DNA of 64,000 nt from Batkoa obscura. Taxonomy: Eukaryota > Entomophthoromycota > Entomophthoromycetes > Entomophthorales > Batkoaceae. Positions 1 through 9,728 of the stretch are shown one piece after another (positions within the stretch are counted from its first letter, which is position 1; each line of letters begins with the position of its first letter). The notes below the pieces were generated by a model. That model saw only the letters and a list, made by a program, of their open reading frames with translations, had not been told where the DNA came from and searched no databases. The DNA is taken from the NCBI GenBank assembly GCA_030770535.1, contig JASVEC010000003.1, forward strand, positions 310,001-374,000, written 5' to 3'. Made by a program: the position numbers and the translations under genes.

Positions 1-259
1 CTCCAATTTTTTTTAATTTGTTGGTAATTTCTCTTATGCGAAAATCAAAATTCGATTTTTTTATAATTTATAAATCCACATAAAATGTTCATTGATTTTA
101 AAAATTTAAAATGTTATCTAATTGCAAGTCATTTTAATGAATCTTTTGCTTCATTTCAATAAAAATAATGACGTCTTTAACTTTCAATAGAAATTTATTG
201 ATTTTAAAGTTCACTAAAAATAACTAAAAAATTTTAATTATTTTTCCAAAGTATTTATA
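1..259. other. AT-rich flank of the transposase
   Basis: AT-rich non-coding DNA before the transposase frame. No terminal inverted repeat matching the far side was found; the element's left end may lie here or outside the window. Confidence 0.5.
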
Positions 260-817
260 ATGGAAGAAATCAGTAAGCTTCTTAATGATCTTATCAAAAT
301 TGAGAATATTAGACAGTTAGATGATGAGAATCAATTTGATAGTGGAAGTAGTGAGCACAATAACTCATATAATGAATTTGAAAGTATTAGTAGAGAGGAG
401 GTTGGCAAATTGAGGTTATATGATGGGGACCGAATTGGCGCTCTTAATAGGTTGGAAGCAACAAAGTTGTTTAATATCAATCCGGAACTTAGAAGAAGAT
501 ATAATAGATTAAAGAGAATGGTAGCTAATATCAATGAAGAGATGAATGAAATTAAAAAATTGAATGAATTGGAAAAGGAAAAGGAAGAGTTATCAAAACG
601 TAAAAGGAAGAAAGAAGACCCGGAAGAATTAGCTAAAAAAATCGGCGATGATTTAACTATTAGTGGTTTTTTAAATGGAAAAATTTCGATTCAGGCTGGT
701 GCCGATTTATTAAATATAAGCTGTGATGCTTTTAATAAAAGAGTTTATAGAAAAAAAAAGGAAATGGGTACTAATAGTGATTTCAGTAATTTTAAAAAAA
801 AGTGTATAGTAAAATAG
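260..817 (+). CDS. transposase N-terminal frame (DNA binding, coiled coil)
   Basis: This 185-residue frame is the first half of a two-frame transposase. It has an acidic N-terminus, a Lys/Glu-rich probable coiled coil at about residues 80-125, and a helix-turn-helix-like stretch at about 140-170 (with QAGADLLN and KRVYRKKK), the usual place for the DNA-binding domain of Tc1/mariner/IS630 transposases. It ends in a run of eight A. The catalytic half continues in the -1 frame, and the heptamer at 796-802 reads A AAA AAG in the first frame, which is a classical -1 slippery site. Either programmed frameshifting or a simple indel in the A run would explain the split. The ATG at 260 is the first in frame. 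I recognise the fold only by context with the second half. Confidence 0.55.
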   Translation: MEEISKLLNDLIKIENIRQLDDENQFDSGSSEHNNSYNEFESISREEVGKLRLYDGDRIGALNRLEATKLFNINPELRRRYNRLKRMVANINEEMNEIKKLNELEKEKEELSKRKRKKEDPEELAKKIGDDLTISGFLNGKISIQAGADLLNISCDAFNKRVYRKKKEMGTNSDFSNFKKKCIVK

Positions 818-1647
818 TAAATGAGGATGCACAAGATCTTATCCATGATTATATAACAAGGAGTTATGATACTACGTTAAGTCAAGTAAAAGACTTTTTA
901 TTAACAAAAAAAATCGATATAACTAAACTTGCAATAAGTAGAGTAAAGCATAAGATAGATCTTATATATAAGCAAGGAGCTCAAATTAAAAAAGTATGGA
1001 ATAATAAGGAGACAATTTTAAAAAGAAAACAATATATTGAAGAATATAAAAGATTAGCACCATGTGAGTTTATTTATATTGATGAGATTTATTTCAAACG
1101 GCATGCTATCAGTCGAAGTGAACGTGAGTCTAAAGGATTAAAAGTCTTGTTAACACCAGAATCAACTCGTAAGAGTATTAACTATATTATAGCTGTATCC
1201 AAGTCGGGGATTGAAAGTTATAAAATAATTGATAGGTCGAAGATATTTAGTAATACTCACGACGACTTTGAATATTTTATGTATGAACTTTATTTAAAAA
1301 ACAAACATAAACGAAACGTGTATGTATTTAACAGTGCAAATACAGATGTTATTTCTGATAAGCTAAAAAAGTCGATTCGATCTTGTAATTCATTTATATT
1401 AACTTTGCCGGAATATTCGGTATTTTTGAGCCCACTTGAGTTGTTTTTTAATGCCTTAAAATTCCAAGTTAATAGTTTACCACACGATAATAATTCAGAT
1501 GTCATTAAGAATATAATTAAAGTTCAAAGCAAAATTGGGAATGCCCAACATTGTGAGAATTACTTTCAACAGGCAGGAAATTATATTTCTCCATGTGAAG
1601 ATGGTTCCATGTTTAAAGGTAGCATTTTTGAACCGGATACTTTATAG
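796..1647 (+). CDS. Tc1/mariner-like DDE transposase, catalytic half
   Basis: The frame is open from 796, just after a TAA at 793-795, and has no ATG near its start, so it probably depends on the upstream frame. It shows the DDE superfamily layout: FIYIDEIYF (first acidic residue), VYVFNSAN (position of the second) and LSPLELFF (third, comparable to the NPIENFW block of Tc1/mariner). At the second position the expected Asp is Asn, so the triad reads D-N-E and the enzyme is probably dead. This rests on motif alignment by eye. An alternative is a domesticated, non-catalytic derivative. No flanking inverted repeats were found. Confidence 0.6.
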   Translation, partial: KKVYSKIVNEDAQDLIHDYITRSYDTTLSQVKDFLLTKKIDITKLAISRVKHKIDLIYKQGAQIKKVWNNKETILKRKQYIEEYKRLAPCEFIYIDEIYFKRHAISRSERESKGLKVLLTPESTRKSINYIIAVSKSGIESYKIIDRSKIFSNTHDDFEYFMYELYLKNKHKRNVYVFNSANTDVISDKLKKSIRSCNSFILTLPEYSVFLSPLELFFNALKFQVNSLPHDNNSDVIKNIIKVQSKIGNAQHCENYFQQAGNYISPCEDGSMFKGSIFEPDTL

Positions 1648-1963
1648 CTAAAAGACATAGCGGGAAGATGTGTTGAAAACATAAGTGAATTGTTAAACAA
1701 GAATTCAAAAAATAGGAAGAAAGCAAGCGGAAATAAGTGTATTTATTTTTATTTGGCTTTGAGAATCCCAATCTATTATTATAGCAATGTGTTGGTTATT
1801 TTATATAACAAATATTTTAGGATTACCTAGAATTAAAAAATGATTTTTCAGTGAGTTATAAAGATATTGTGATTACTTTACTCAACATTGAAAAAAGGCA
1901 TAGTTTACAGCCTATGTGTTTGTTAAAAGCAAAAGTAAAATAAAAAAATAATAAATGGATAAA
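1648..1963. other. spacer
   Basis: AT-rich DNA between the transposase and the first tubby-like pseudogene; the right end of the transposon should lie here but no clear terminal repeat is visible. Confidence 0.4.
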
Positions 1964-2597
1964 TTAAAATTGTTGATCAGTAGCGCCAGGAGTACTAGAA
2001 ATGGAAAGATTTGTGTTATCACCATCCATAGTAATAGTAACTAAAGAGATGAAGTAAATTGGCAAATCAATGTTATCAATCGATCGAAACTGCTTCAAAG
2101 TTTTCTTATTAAACATACTAATATAATACTCTAACATCAATTGATATTGAGGATCAAATAAGGTCCAATAAAGAGTTATTGTAGCATTATCATGCCTCTT
2201 AAAATTTAATGTATACTTATCCTTAATTTGAAATGCTTTTTTAATCATAGTAACCTCTTGATAGCGTTTTGGATTTTTTTCATAATAAGTAAGATTCCAA
2301 GTAGTACTAGTAAAGCCAAGTCCAAGCCTTTGACATTTTAATTTTAAAATATCTTGACCTAAGGGTGAATCAAAGAGTTTGGAAGAATTCTGAGATACTT
2401 TAAAATTGTAAACTTGTTTCGTTTGATGATTTTTAAACTCAAATGTTTTGGTTAAAAATTCTGCTTCATCTATTGTATAAGTAATTTTTTCATTTTCAGT
2501 CCTATTACTTACTATTCATATCATCTCCCATCACTTCACTGTAGTTAGGTGGTATTTCATATCCGTTATTACTAAGCCTATTTGGTTCAAGACTCAT
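1964..2597 (-). pseudogene. broken tubby-C-like family protein
   Basis: A decayed intronless copy of the tubby-like family, closest to the copies at 8024-8686 and 47779-48555 (shared QDILKLKCQ, TTWN, RYQEV, LKQF and IDLPIYF blocks). It starts at 2597 and encodes an N-terminal PPNY (PPxY motif, residues 16-19). The frame then stops shortly after residue 30, and the rest of the barrel is open in another frame down to the stop at 1964, so there is at least one frameshift between about 2500 and 2540. About ten residues are also missing between two tryptophan codons (LYW-TLFD, where the intact relative has TTSIFGNNW between), which looks like an in-frame deletion between short repeats. The remaining sequence is still close to its relatives, so inactivation looks recent. 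Confidence 0.75.
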
Positions 2598-4771
2598 TTT
2601 GTTTTTATCTAATAATTCAAAACTATCGTATTTATATTGCTATTTAGTAATACATATTTAATTAAACTTCTCTTTCTTCCTTTTATTAGTCAGATACATC
2701 ATTACTGGGCTAACACTCTAACTAACTACTATTATCAATTATAATTCTACCACCCATTTGCTTAATGTTGTAATATTTTATAATTTAGTGATGTTTTTAT
2801 CTTAAACAAAAAGACCAATGAGTCCTTTACGCCATCGTAACCCTATCGGGACCTAGTTGACAGATTATTAAGAGATGATTCATTTTAAAATTCTCATATA
2901 ATATCAGCATCTATGCTTTGATAAATTAAAATAACAATTTAATTATAAGAAATACAGATAAAAAAGTTGCAAAAAAAGTTGTAACAGCTATATATAAATA
3001 AAGTTTCTTTTTTAAATTGCCTACCTAAACCAGGATACATGGCAACGTTTATATAAACCAAACTTCAATACTTTGTCCATTTTATTGTAGAAAAATAGCT
3101 AATGTCATAATACTCATACTTTTAAATGCTTAAAAGCGTAGAGATGATAGAGTGTTCTTAAGATTATGCCCTCAATACCAAGGTTGTTTAAATGCTATTT
3201 TATAATAACTTAATGTATATTTCATACATAAGGATACTTTTTATCTAGTATTGCTCAAATTTTAAGCATATATTATGTTATATTATAATGATATCAAGTA
3301 TCAATTGATGAACATATGCTGTTTAAAATTAATATCTCATATAGTCCGTTTTGCTTTACTTCTAAATTTTAATCAAGCTCAGAATTTTTAATATTTTTAT
3401 AATAAATATGACAATATACAATAAGGTAAGCTATTAAAGTTGTCAAGTATTAAAAAAATTGTAAACTTAGAGCAAAGTAGCATATTAATAAAAATTAAAG
3501 ATATTGTATTTTAAAGATTATTTTATTATATTGAATTATTTTTTTACTTTCTCATTTTCTATAGATGCAAATTTTAAAAAAACCAACAACTAAATATTAA
3601 AATAAAACTAAATATTAAAATAAAAAGCATTTGTAAATATTTGATTCAATTATTAATGCCTGATTGTATCATGACCAAATCTATACCAGTTTCACTTAAA
3701 TGTCACACTGTATTTCACCTCTCTGCCTCTTCTAAAAGTAGGAATTTATTAAACTCAGCTCTTATCTTACTAGGTGGTTTTCTCTCAGTAATTTAGTCTC
3801 TTAAATCCATTGACTTAATTTTTTATTGTTTTATTTTAGTTGACAGAAGACTTAAAGCCATAGGCTCTTTAAAAAAAGGTTTATAGCTTTATAGTAGCTT
3901 ACTATATAGCATACTTTTTATAATTTGTTTAAGAAAATATACTAAGTTATTTATTAATTTGCAAAAGTTGAAGGTGAACCAAAATAATTATACGCTATAC
4001 TAAATTTAAATGATTGTATCTTTATTGAAAGTTATATAATATGACTATAACATATTTTGATATGTAAATTAAACTCATAAATAATTTGTGCTATATAAAA
4101 GGCCACCTATAATAACATTACTTGAGCTATTGTAATAAAACATTAAATAGTTTTGTCATTGAGTACATTTGGTAATTTTAATCATTTCAGAAGAGATTGA
4201 GCTCCCAAGAGCTTTATTATCTAAATAGCTATAAGAAGAAATATTTGGCTGTTTATATATTGTATCTCAAAACGTTAGTCTACTTTACAAGGTAATTTAA
4301 TACGTTTTAAAAAGTTTATTACACCTTTACAAACCAGAACAATGAATTTAAATTGTATATTTACTATTTAAAATCAGCTCAACTTGGCAAGCTTTTGCAG
4401 CTATTAAAGTTCAAATTGCAATCTTAATTAAAATTTCTTTGTCAGTAATTGTTAGATTGCATTTTTAAAGCCTAATCCTTAAACTTTGGTGAAATTTATA
4501 TTTAAACTTTTGTTTCTAAATGAACAAGTTAGCCCACTGAGCATTTGAACTTTATCAGTCGTAAGGTTTTAAAAAATATGCTTGAGCTAACTCAAAGCAT
4601 TGAAATAAAGGCTAAATAACTTTTCAGTTAACAAAAAACTAGCAACTGAGTAAAAATTTGATTTTTTGGTCAATTTTTGGTCAATTTTTATAAATTTCAA
4701 TAGAAAATCGGCGAATATCAAGTTTGACCACAAGCTTTTCTAAATAGAAATCGTCTAAAAAATCTCAGGAC
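2598..4771. other. long gene-free AT-rich region
   Basis: About 2.2 kb between two tubby-like loci. I see no coding frame with recognisable motifs, no repeat-family copy and no RNA gene. Confidence 0.5.
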
Positions 4772-4779
4772 TATAAATA
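4772..4779 (+). promoter_or_regulatory. TATA box
   Basis: TATAAATA, 41 bases before the ATG at 4821, so the 5' UTR would be short. Confidence 0.55.
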
Positions 4780-4820
4780 CAGATGTAAATTTAGTTTAAA
4801 AATTATAAAATAATAATAGT

Positions 4821-5660
4821 ATGGATATGAATATGGATAAAAAAGAGAAAGTCGATTTTAATAACAATAATTTAAATAAATTTAGTAATAATTCAAATGA
4901 GTTTCTGCCTAGTTATAATGAAAGTTTAACCCCAGAATCAAGTACAAGAGGGCTAACAATGAATACAAACAATTTCCCAGAACCAAATATAAGAGCCCTG
5001 GGAATGAATATGAATAGTTTTATACAGTCAAATTCAGGAGAGCCAGGAACGAATATGAATAATTTTATGCAGTCAAATACAGGAGGGCCAGGAATGAATA
5101 TAAATAACCCCATGTTAATTCAAACTAGATATGATGTTAGCATAGGTGGGCTTCGTAAGAAAAAAATTGACTTCAAGGATAACCAAACTGGACAAGTATA
5201 CAATTATAAAGTTACAGAAAAAAAAGCTAAATATAGAGGAGATGATAGAAAAACAGTGATTAAACTTAAGCGTAATAAAAAGTTTTCAAAGACTGGTAAT
5301 TGGATGATAGACTATAAGAAAAAGTATGAAGGAAGATATAAAGATATAACATTATTTAAAGATTCGGTTAATTCAGTTCCAAGGTATACTATGGGTTTTA
5401 GAAGACTAGATAATCAAATCATGAATTTATATTGGACCACAGAATCTATTATGAGTAATAATTGGTGCTTATTTGATGTTAATTTTAATAAGCTTATGGA
5501 ATATAACATTCAAACATTTAAACATAATTCTTTAAGTCAATTCTGTTTTATTGATGAAGTTGACAAACAACTTTTTTTATTAGTTTTAGCTTTTGTTATT
5601 GTAAATCATGGATCTAATGATATGGGTGATTCCTCTAGTGATGATAGTGACAGTTCTTAA
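4821..5660 (+). CDS. tubby-C-like barrel protein with Asn/Met-rich N-terminus
   Basis: An intact intronless 279-residue member. Residues 1-105 are low-complexity and contain LPSY at 29-32, a degenerate PY motif, followed by about three and a half imperfect 15-residue repeats built on MNxNxFxxxNxGxPG. The barrel follows at about 110-260 with the family signature: Y-V-x3-G, DFKDNQTGQVYNYKV, IKLK, W-x-I/M-D, YTMGF, LYWTTES, NNWCLFD, LMEYNI, LSQFCFIDE and a hydrophobic C-terminal helix (LFLLVLAFVIV). It ends in an acidic Ser/Asp tail. The pattern of short strands closed by a hydrophobic helix suits the tubby-C/scramblase/LURP-one superfamily, members of which bind phosphoinositides or act at membranes. 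No biochemical role can be read from the sequence. Repeats and tail are absent from the other copies. Confidence 0.7.
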   Translation: MDMNMDKKEKVDFNNNNLNKFSNNSNEFLPSYNESLTPESSTRGLTMNTNNFPEPNIRALGMNMNSFIQSNSGEPGTNMNNFMQSNTGGPGMNINNPMLIQTRYDVSIGGLRKKKIDFKDNQTGQVYNYKVTEKKAKYRGDDRKTVIKLKRNKKFSKTGNWMIDYKKKYEGRYKDITLFKDSVNSVPRYTMGFRRLDNQIMNLYWTTESIMSNNWCLFDVNFNKLMEYNIQTFKHNSLSQFCFIDEVDKQLFLLVLAFVIVNHGSNDMGDSSSDDSDSS

Positions 5661-6030
5661 TTTAATATTTTAACCATTTATATTAATAAAATTTCCTTAT
5701 ATACTATATCAAATAAATGCTTAAGCGTTCAGTATTCCTATTTCACAAATGTATAGTTGAAGCAAAATATGATTAAGATAAACAACGATAAAGTAGTTAT
5801 ATCATACTATTAATAAACCATTGTTATTTTAATATATCCCATTTGGTTGTGTTGTCATTTCACATTATAGAACCTTAGATCCAAAAATAAACTTATAATT
5901 TAGTCATAAAATAAAAAGCCTGTTTATTCTAATCAGCTGAACAAACAGGGATACAAACAACAACTTAAAAATTTTAAATTCATGGTTAACTATTTTTGAT
6001 TTATAATATCAAACCAACCTTTAGATTTAA
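5661..6030. other. intergenic spacer
   Basis: Spacer between two tandem tubby-like genes on the same strand; nothing recognised apart from AT-rich promoter-like sequence near 6001. Confidence 0.45.
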
Positions 6031-6663
6031 ATGAGTAGTGTTGTAGAATCTGCTTCAAATTTGCCAGTTGATACTAATCATCCTCCGCGCTATAGTATGG
6101 TGGTTGAAAACGACATTGAAATTCAACAAACAGAGGAAGAGGAATCCGAAGCTATAATAGAACCAACTAAATTTCAATTTAGTAGATCAAAGTATATTAA
6201 AAGGGAAGTATGTTGCACCAGTTTAGACGAAAATCAAGTATATTATATAAGTGTAGTAAAAGAATCAGCTAAGTTGATAAGTAAAGAAAGGCAAACAATA
6301 TTAAAATTAAGTGAGGTTAAAAGTGGTTTTCGAGGGACAGCATGGAGAATAATACCTATATACGAAGATTTGATAGATACCCTAGAAGTGCTATTTGGGA
6401 TGAGTAAGTTTTCTGAGATCGATTCTCTTGACGTTAAGATTACAAAAAGAGATGGGAACGTGTTCAAATATCAAGTAGTCAAAAGAGCTTTCTCTTATAC
6501 TAGATATAAGTTGATTGATGTGAGATATCCAGAACAAAAAGTATTGGAGTTTCGAACATCTCTATTTGGTCCTAATTCTATTAAGTTATATACCCCCGTA
6601 AACAAAGAAGATTTCGAAATACTTCTTTTAGCTATTATTTTTTTTGTTACATATAAAAATTAA
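6031..6663 (+). CDS. tubby-C-like barrel protein, divergent member
   Basis: An intact intronless 210-residue protein and a divergent family member. It has PPRY at residues 18-21 (PPxY), an acidic Glu-rich patch at about 33-45, then a barrel-like region with the AKLISKERQTILKLS strand pair (the aKl...iLkLk family position), TAWRI where relatives have TTWNI, and a hydrophobic C-terminal helix (FEILLLAIIFFVTY) like that of all relatives. The central LYW and NNWxLFD blocks are weak, so assignment depends on length, the N-terminal motif, the AKL/LKL block and the final helix. It lies head-to-tail behind 4821-5660. No clear TATA box precedes it. Confidence 0.6.
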   Translation: MSSVVESASNLPVDTNHPPRYSMVVENDIEIQQTEEEESEAIIEPTKFQFSRSKYIKREVCCTSLDENQVYYISVVKESAKLISKERQTILKLSEVKSGFRGTAWRIIPIYEDLIDTLEVLFGMSKFSEIDSLDVKITKRDGNVFKYQVVKRAFSYTRYKLIDVRYPEQKVLEFRTSLFGPNSIKLYTPVNKEDFEILLLAIIFFVTYKN

Positions 6664-7289
6664 TATTGGTTTTTATTCGCAATATTTTAATTTAGTCATT
6701 AATAAAGTAAACATCAAATAATGTAAATCCCGGTTCTCGATAATCAAATACTAAAATATATGACTTTAATATTTGACTATGATTATTAACAAACTCATGC
6801 CAATAGAATTTTTACAGCCTTATGAGTTAAAATAGGTACGGTTTATTCTATTTTTAAAGAACACCTAACATTGGCTACTTCCCTTCTCACCATACTAAAC
6901 AGTTGAATCAATTCTAAAGATGCACATTTTTTAAATACACTGTAGTATAATAAGAAATAGCAGGTATTCATGCTATTTTTAAACTAACCTTAGGGAACCA
7001 CTACTAATTATAATATCGTCAAACGAAGGAAATGAATAAACAGATTTGTTTACTTATCTAACAACTTGTTTGCTGTTTCGTTATTGTCAAAGCATTATTA
7101 AAGCTAAGTAAAATAATAGTTTCTTAACAGGCAAATTAATCTAATAGCTCATAAAATTTCTCAAAAGCAATACTTTATTAGTATACCTTAAATATATAAC
7201 CTTTGTTTATCATCTAATGGATTCTATCAGAGTCTTTTAAATATTTTAATAATTTCTAAAAAGAAGCAGACATCAAAATTAAAATACAA
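6664..7289. other. spacer
   Basis: AT-rich spacer with no recognisable gene. Confidence 0.4.
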
Positions 7290-7890
7290 CTAACCCCTTC
7301 TCTTCCCCCAGACCTCGTTTACTGACTTTTTTTTAGTTAAAAGACTTAGTCCCAAACTTCCATCAGTATATGGCGCTTTGCGCACTTAGCTTCTACTTCT
7401 TTTTCTATCATTTCACACTTTAAATCTATTCAAGCTTTTTGTTTTCGTTACTTTACTTTAGGCCTTACCTCTCTCCATAGACTTACTTCATGCCCAGCAG
7501 CTGTTGCGCTCTGGAATTGGATTTTCTCTTCCCTCAGTTTAAACTTCAGTCTGTTTTCATATAATCATTCTTTTACCCCATTTTTTCCTCAAATTATGAG
7601 GTACCTCCTTTGATTAGAGCCTTTACCCTGTGAGCAGGATTGTGAACCATACATAAAAGTTTTACTAATTTCTAATTTGACCCATCATCTTCCTATATCC
7701 TTCTTTTCAACCCCATCACTCTGTCCATTCAATGGGAAACCATATGGAGATTAGAATCAAAATGGACTTCATTTCGTCATCCTCAATCTACAAAAGACAG
7801 ATAGAGTTTAGACTCGCTACCTGTTCTTCCAAAAAGACTTCCATGAAAGGTAAAGTCCTTAGAGTTGACTGACTCTAGTATTAATACATT
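7290..7890. repeat. GC-richer segment 3' of a tubby-like gene
   Basis: Noticeably more C/T-rich on this strand than the surroundings. It lies just downstream of the minus-strand gene 8024-8686. Its part at about 7640-7780 aligns by eye with 44600-44740, which occupies the same place behind the gene 45052-45693, including a shared GAGATTAGAA core at 7747-7756 and 44713-44722. No open frame survives. It could be a co-duplicated 3' flank or an old element. Confidence 0.4.
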
Positions 7891-8023
7891 CTGCTTTGGC
7901 TGATAAAATACTTGGGCCATAAGCCTTTCAAGAAAAAAAATTAAAGTACAGGTTACAATATTTTATTTACAGCATATAACTTAATAAAAAATAAAGATTA
8001 AGGCGTTTGGATAGATGATAAAA

Positions 8024-8686
8024 TCAAGGTCCACCGCCGCTAGAAGCAACACGTCTTCTACGCTCAGCGTCCATGGTAAGAGTGACTAAAAATAAAAAAT
8101 ATATAGGTAAATCAATCTCATCAATATACTTAAACTGTTTTAAGGTATTCTTTTTAAACACGTTGATATGGTATTCCAACAATGGTTGATTTTGAGAGTC
8201 AAACAGGGTCCAGTTGTTTCCAAATATTGAAGTAGTAGTCCAGTAGAGGCTTGTCATAGTATTATCCTGTTTTTTAAGACTTAATACATATTTATCTCTA
8301 AATTCAAACGTTTTTTTAACCATGGAAACCTCTTGATAACGTTCTGAATTTTTTACTAAATAATCGACATTCCATGTAGTGTTGGTAAAGGAGAACCCCT
8401 GGCGCTTCAATTTTAAAATTTCTTGACCTGAAAGCAAATCAAGGAATTTAGAAGTATTATAAGACACTTTAAAATTATAAGTCTCCCCAGTTTGATTATT
8501 TTCAAAATCAAACATTTTCTTAAAGCATCCACTTTTACTTACTGTATATGTAATTAATTCATTACCAGTCATACCGCTACTCCCTTGAAACTGGGAACAA
8601 ACATCCATATTATTCTCCAATGCATCATTATAGCTAGGTGGTGCTTCAAATTGGCTATTGAAGGGCTTTTCAGTTTCTAAACTCAT
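8024..8686 (-). CDS. tubby-C-like barrel protein (PPSY subgroup)
   Basis: An intact intronless 220-residue member and the best reference copy of its subgroup. The N-terminus has PPSY at residues 16-19, a WW-domain ligand of the PPxY class. The barrel spans about 45-205: LITYTVSKSG, DFENNQTGETYNFKV, QEILKLKRQ, NTTWNVDY, RYQEVSMVKK, YVLSLKKQDN, LYWTTTS, NNWTLFD, LLEYHINVFK, LKQFKYIDEIDLPIYF and a hydrophobic helix (FLFLVTLTM). The tail is Arg/Gly-rich. PPxY plus barrel plus hydrophobic helix is the architecture of phospholipid scramblases, but function is not established. The pseudogenes at 1964-2597 and 47779-48555 are its closest relatives here. Confidence 0.72.
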   Translation of the reverse strand: MSLETEKPFNSQFEAPPSYNDALENNMDVCSQFQGSSGMTGNELITYTVSKSGCFKKMFDFENNQTGETYNFKVSYNTSKFLDLLSGQEILKLKRQGFSFTNTTWNVDYLVKNSERYQEVSMVKKTFEFRDKYVLSLKKQDNTMTSLYWTTTSIFGNNWTLFDSQNQPLLEYHINVFKKNTLKQFKYIDEIDLPIYFLFLVTLTMDAERRRRVASSGGGP

Positions 8687-8720
8687 TTTGTTTTTCCTTA
8701 AAATCCTAAATTTTCTAATT

Positions 8721-8728
8721 TATTTATA
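8721..8728 (-). promoter_or_regulatory. TATA box
   Basis: TATAAATA on the minus strand, 35 bases upstream of the ATG at 8686. Confidence 0.55.
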
Positions 8729-9608
8729 TCTTTGATTATAATGTATACATTCTTAATTAGAACTCTTGGTTTCTTTTATCGGTCAAATAGATCATTATTT
8801 GGGGCCTATCTTTGTTTCAACTAATTACTGCTAAGTACATTTATAGAGTTTATTTGTTTAGTTGTAATAAGTCATTAGGTTGTTCTTAATGTTTCTTTAC
8901 AGATTCACGCTCATATAATTACGTAGAGATAAATAGCTGCAACACTATAAAGAATTTCCCCAAAAATAGCTTTGTTTTTAGAGATAAAAAAATATACACT
9001 GTTGTAGCTAACAATTCGCTTATTTTTTATGTGCATGAGTCTATAGCGAAACATCAAGAACGATCCAATAAAATATGCATTATTCAATCATAAAAGTTTA
9101 TTTTTGATAAGCTTCTAAAAAATTTAACCCTATTTGTTGAAGCTTTATACTAAATAGGGTCTTTAATTAAAACCCGCCCCTTAAAGCTCATTAGTTGTAA
9201 TAAAAGAATGGGTAAAGACACAATTTAGGTTGTTTTGTAATGACATGGTATTACGCGCAGCTTTACTGCTTTAGCCAATCACAACCCTTACTAGTTTTCT
9301 TGTCAGAGCTTAATTAATCTATGGTTAGCTTTTTATCAAAAATACCCAATAATATTTATAACATATGGGTAAATTTAAAAAAGGCTTAAATTTAAAATTT
9401 TCCAATCTCACTTTTTATCCATTTCCTATTTAGCACAAAATTTTTAGTAAACCGTTAAGTAAAATCAGACAAAAAAACATTCTAACATGAATTATTTAAA
9501 ATTGAGTAAAAAGGCAAATTTTCTGTACCACTTGGTGTTTAATTTGCAATTTTTGCTAAAAATCAGAATTGGACAAAATTTGAACTGAGCTCTTAAACTA
9601 ACCCATAT

Positions 9609-9680
9609 GTGGATGTCTTTTGATTTTATAACTTCTCTATTTTAAGCGCTATTGAATAAAAAATGCTAAGGAAATTCTAA
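9609..9680 (-). repeat. degenerate GGGGATGT element
   Basis: Recognisable left end (GTGGATGTCTTTTGATTTT) after ATAT at 9605-9608, and the family core TTTTAAGCGCTATT; the other end has decayed. Confidence 0.55.
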
Positions 9681-9728
9681 AAGGCCTATTCTGAATAATA
9701 ATTTAAGTGGCCTATTTTGGATACTTAT
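9678..9728 (+). repeat. short dispersed repeat (CCTAT...TTTTGGATA)
   Basis: About 50 bases similar to the reverse complement of about 47318-47375 (shared TTCTAA, CCTAT, CTGA and TTTTGGATA in order). Both copies sit directly beside a GGGGATGT element. Confidence 0.35.

Noticed and set aside
260-1647. The transposase as driver of the GGGGATGT elements
   Set aside because: No GGGGATGT-type ends were found around the transposase, and the 4-bp A/T flanks do not match the TA duplication of Tc1/mariner.
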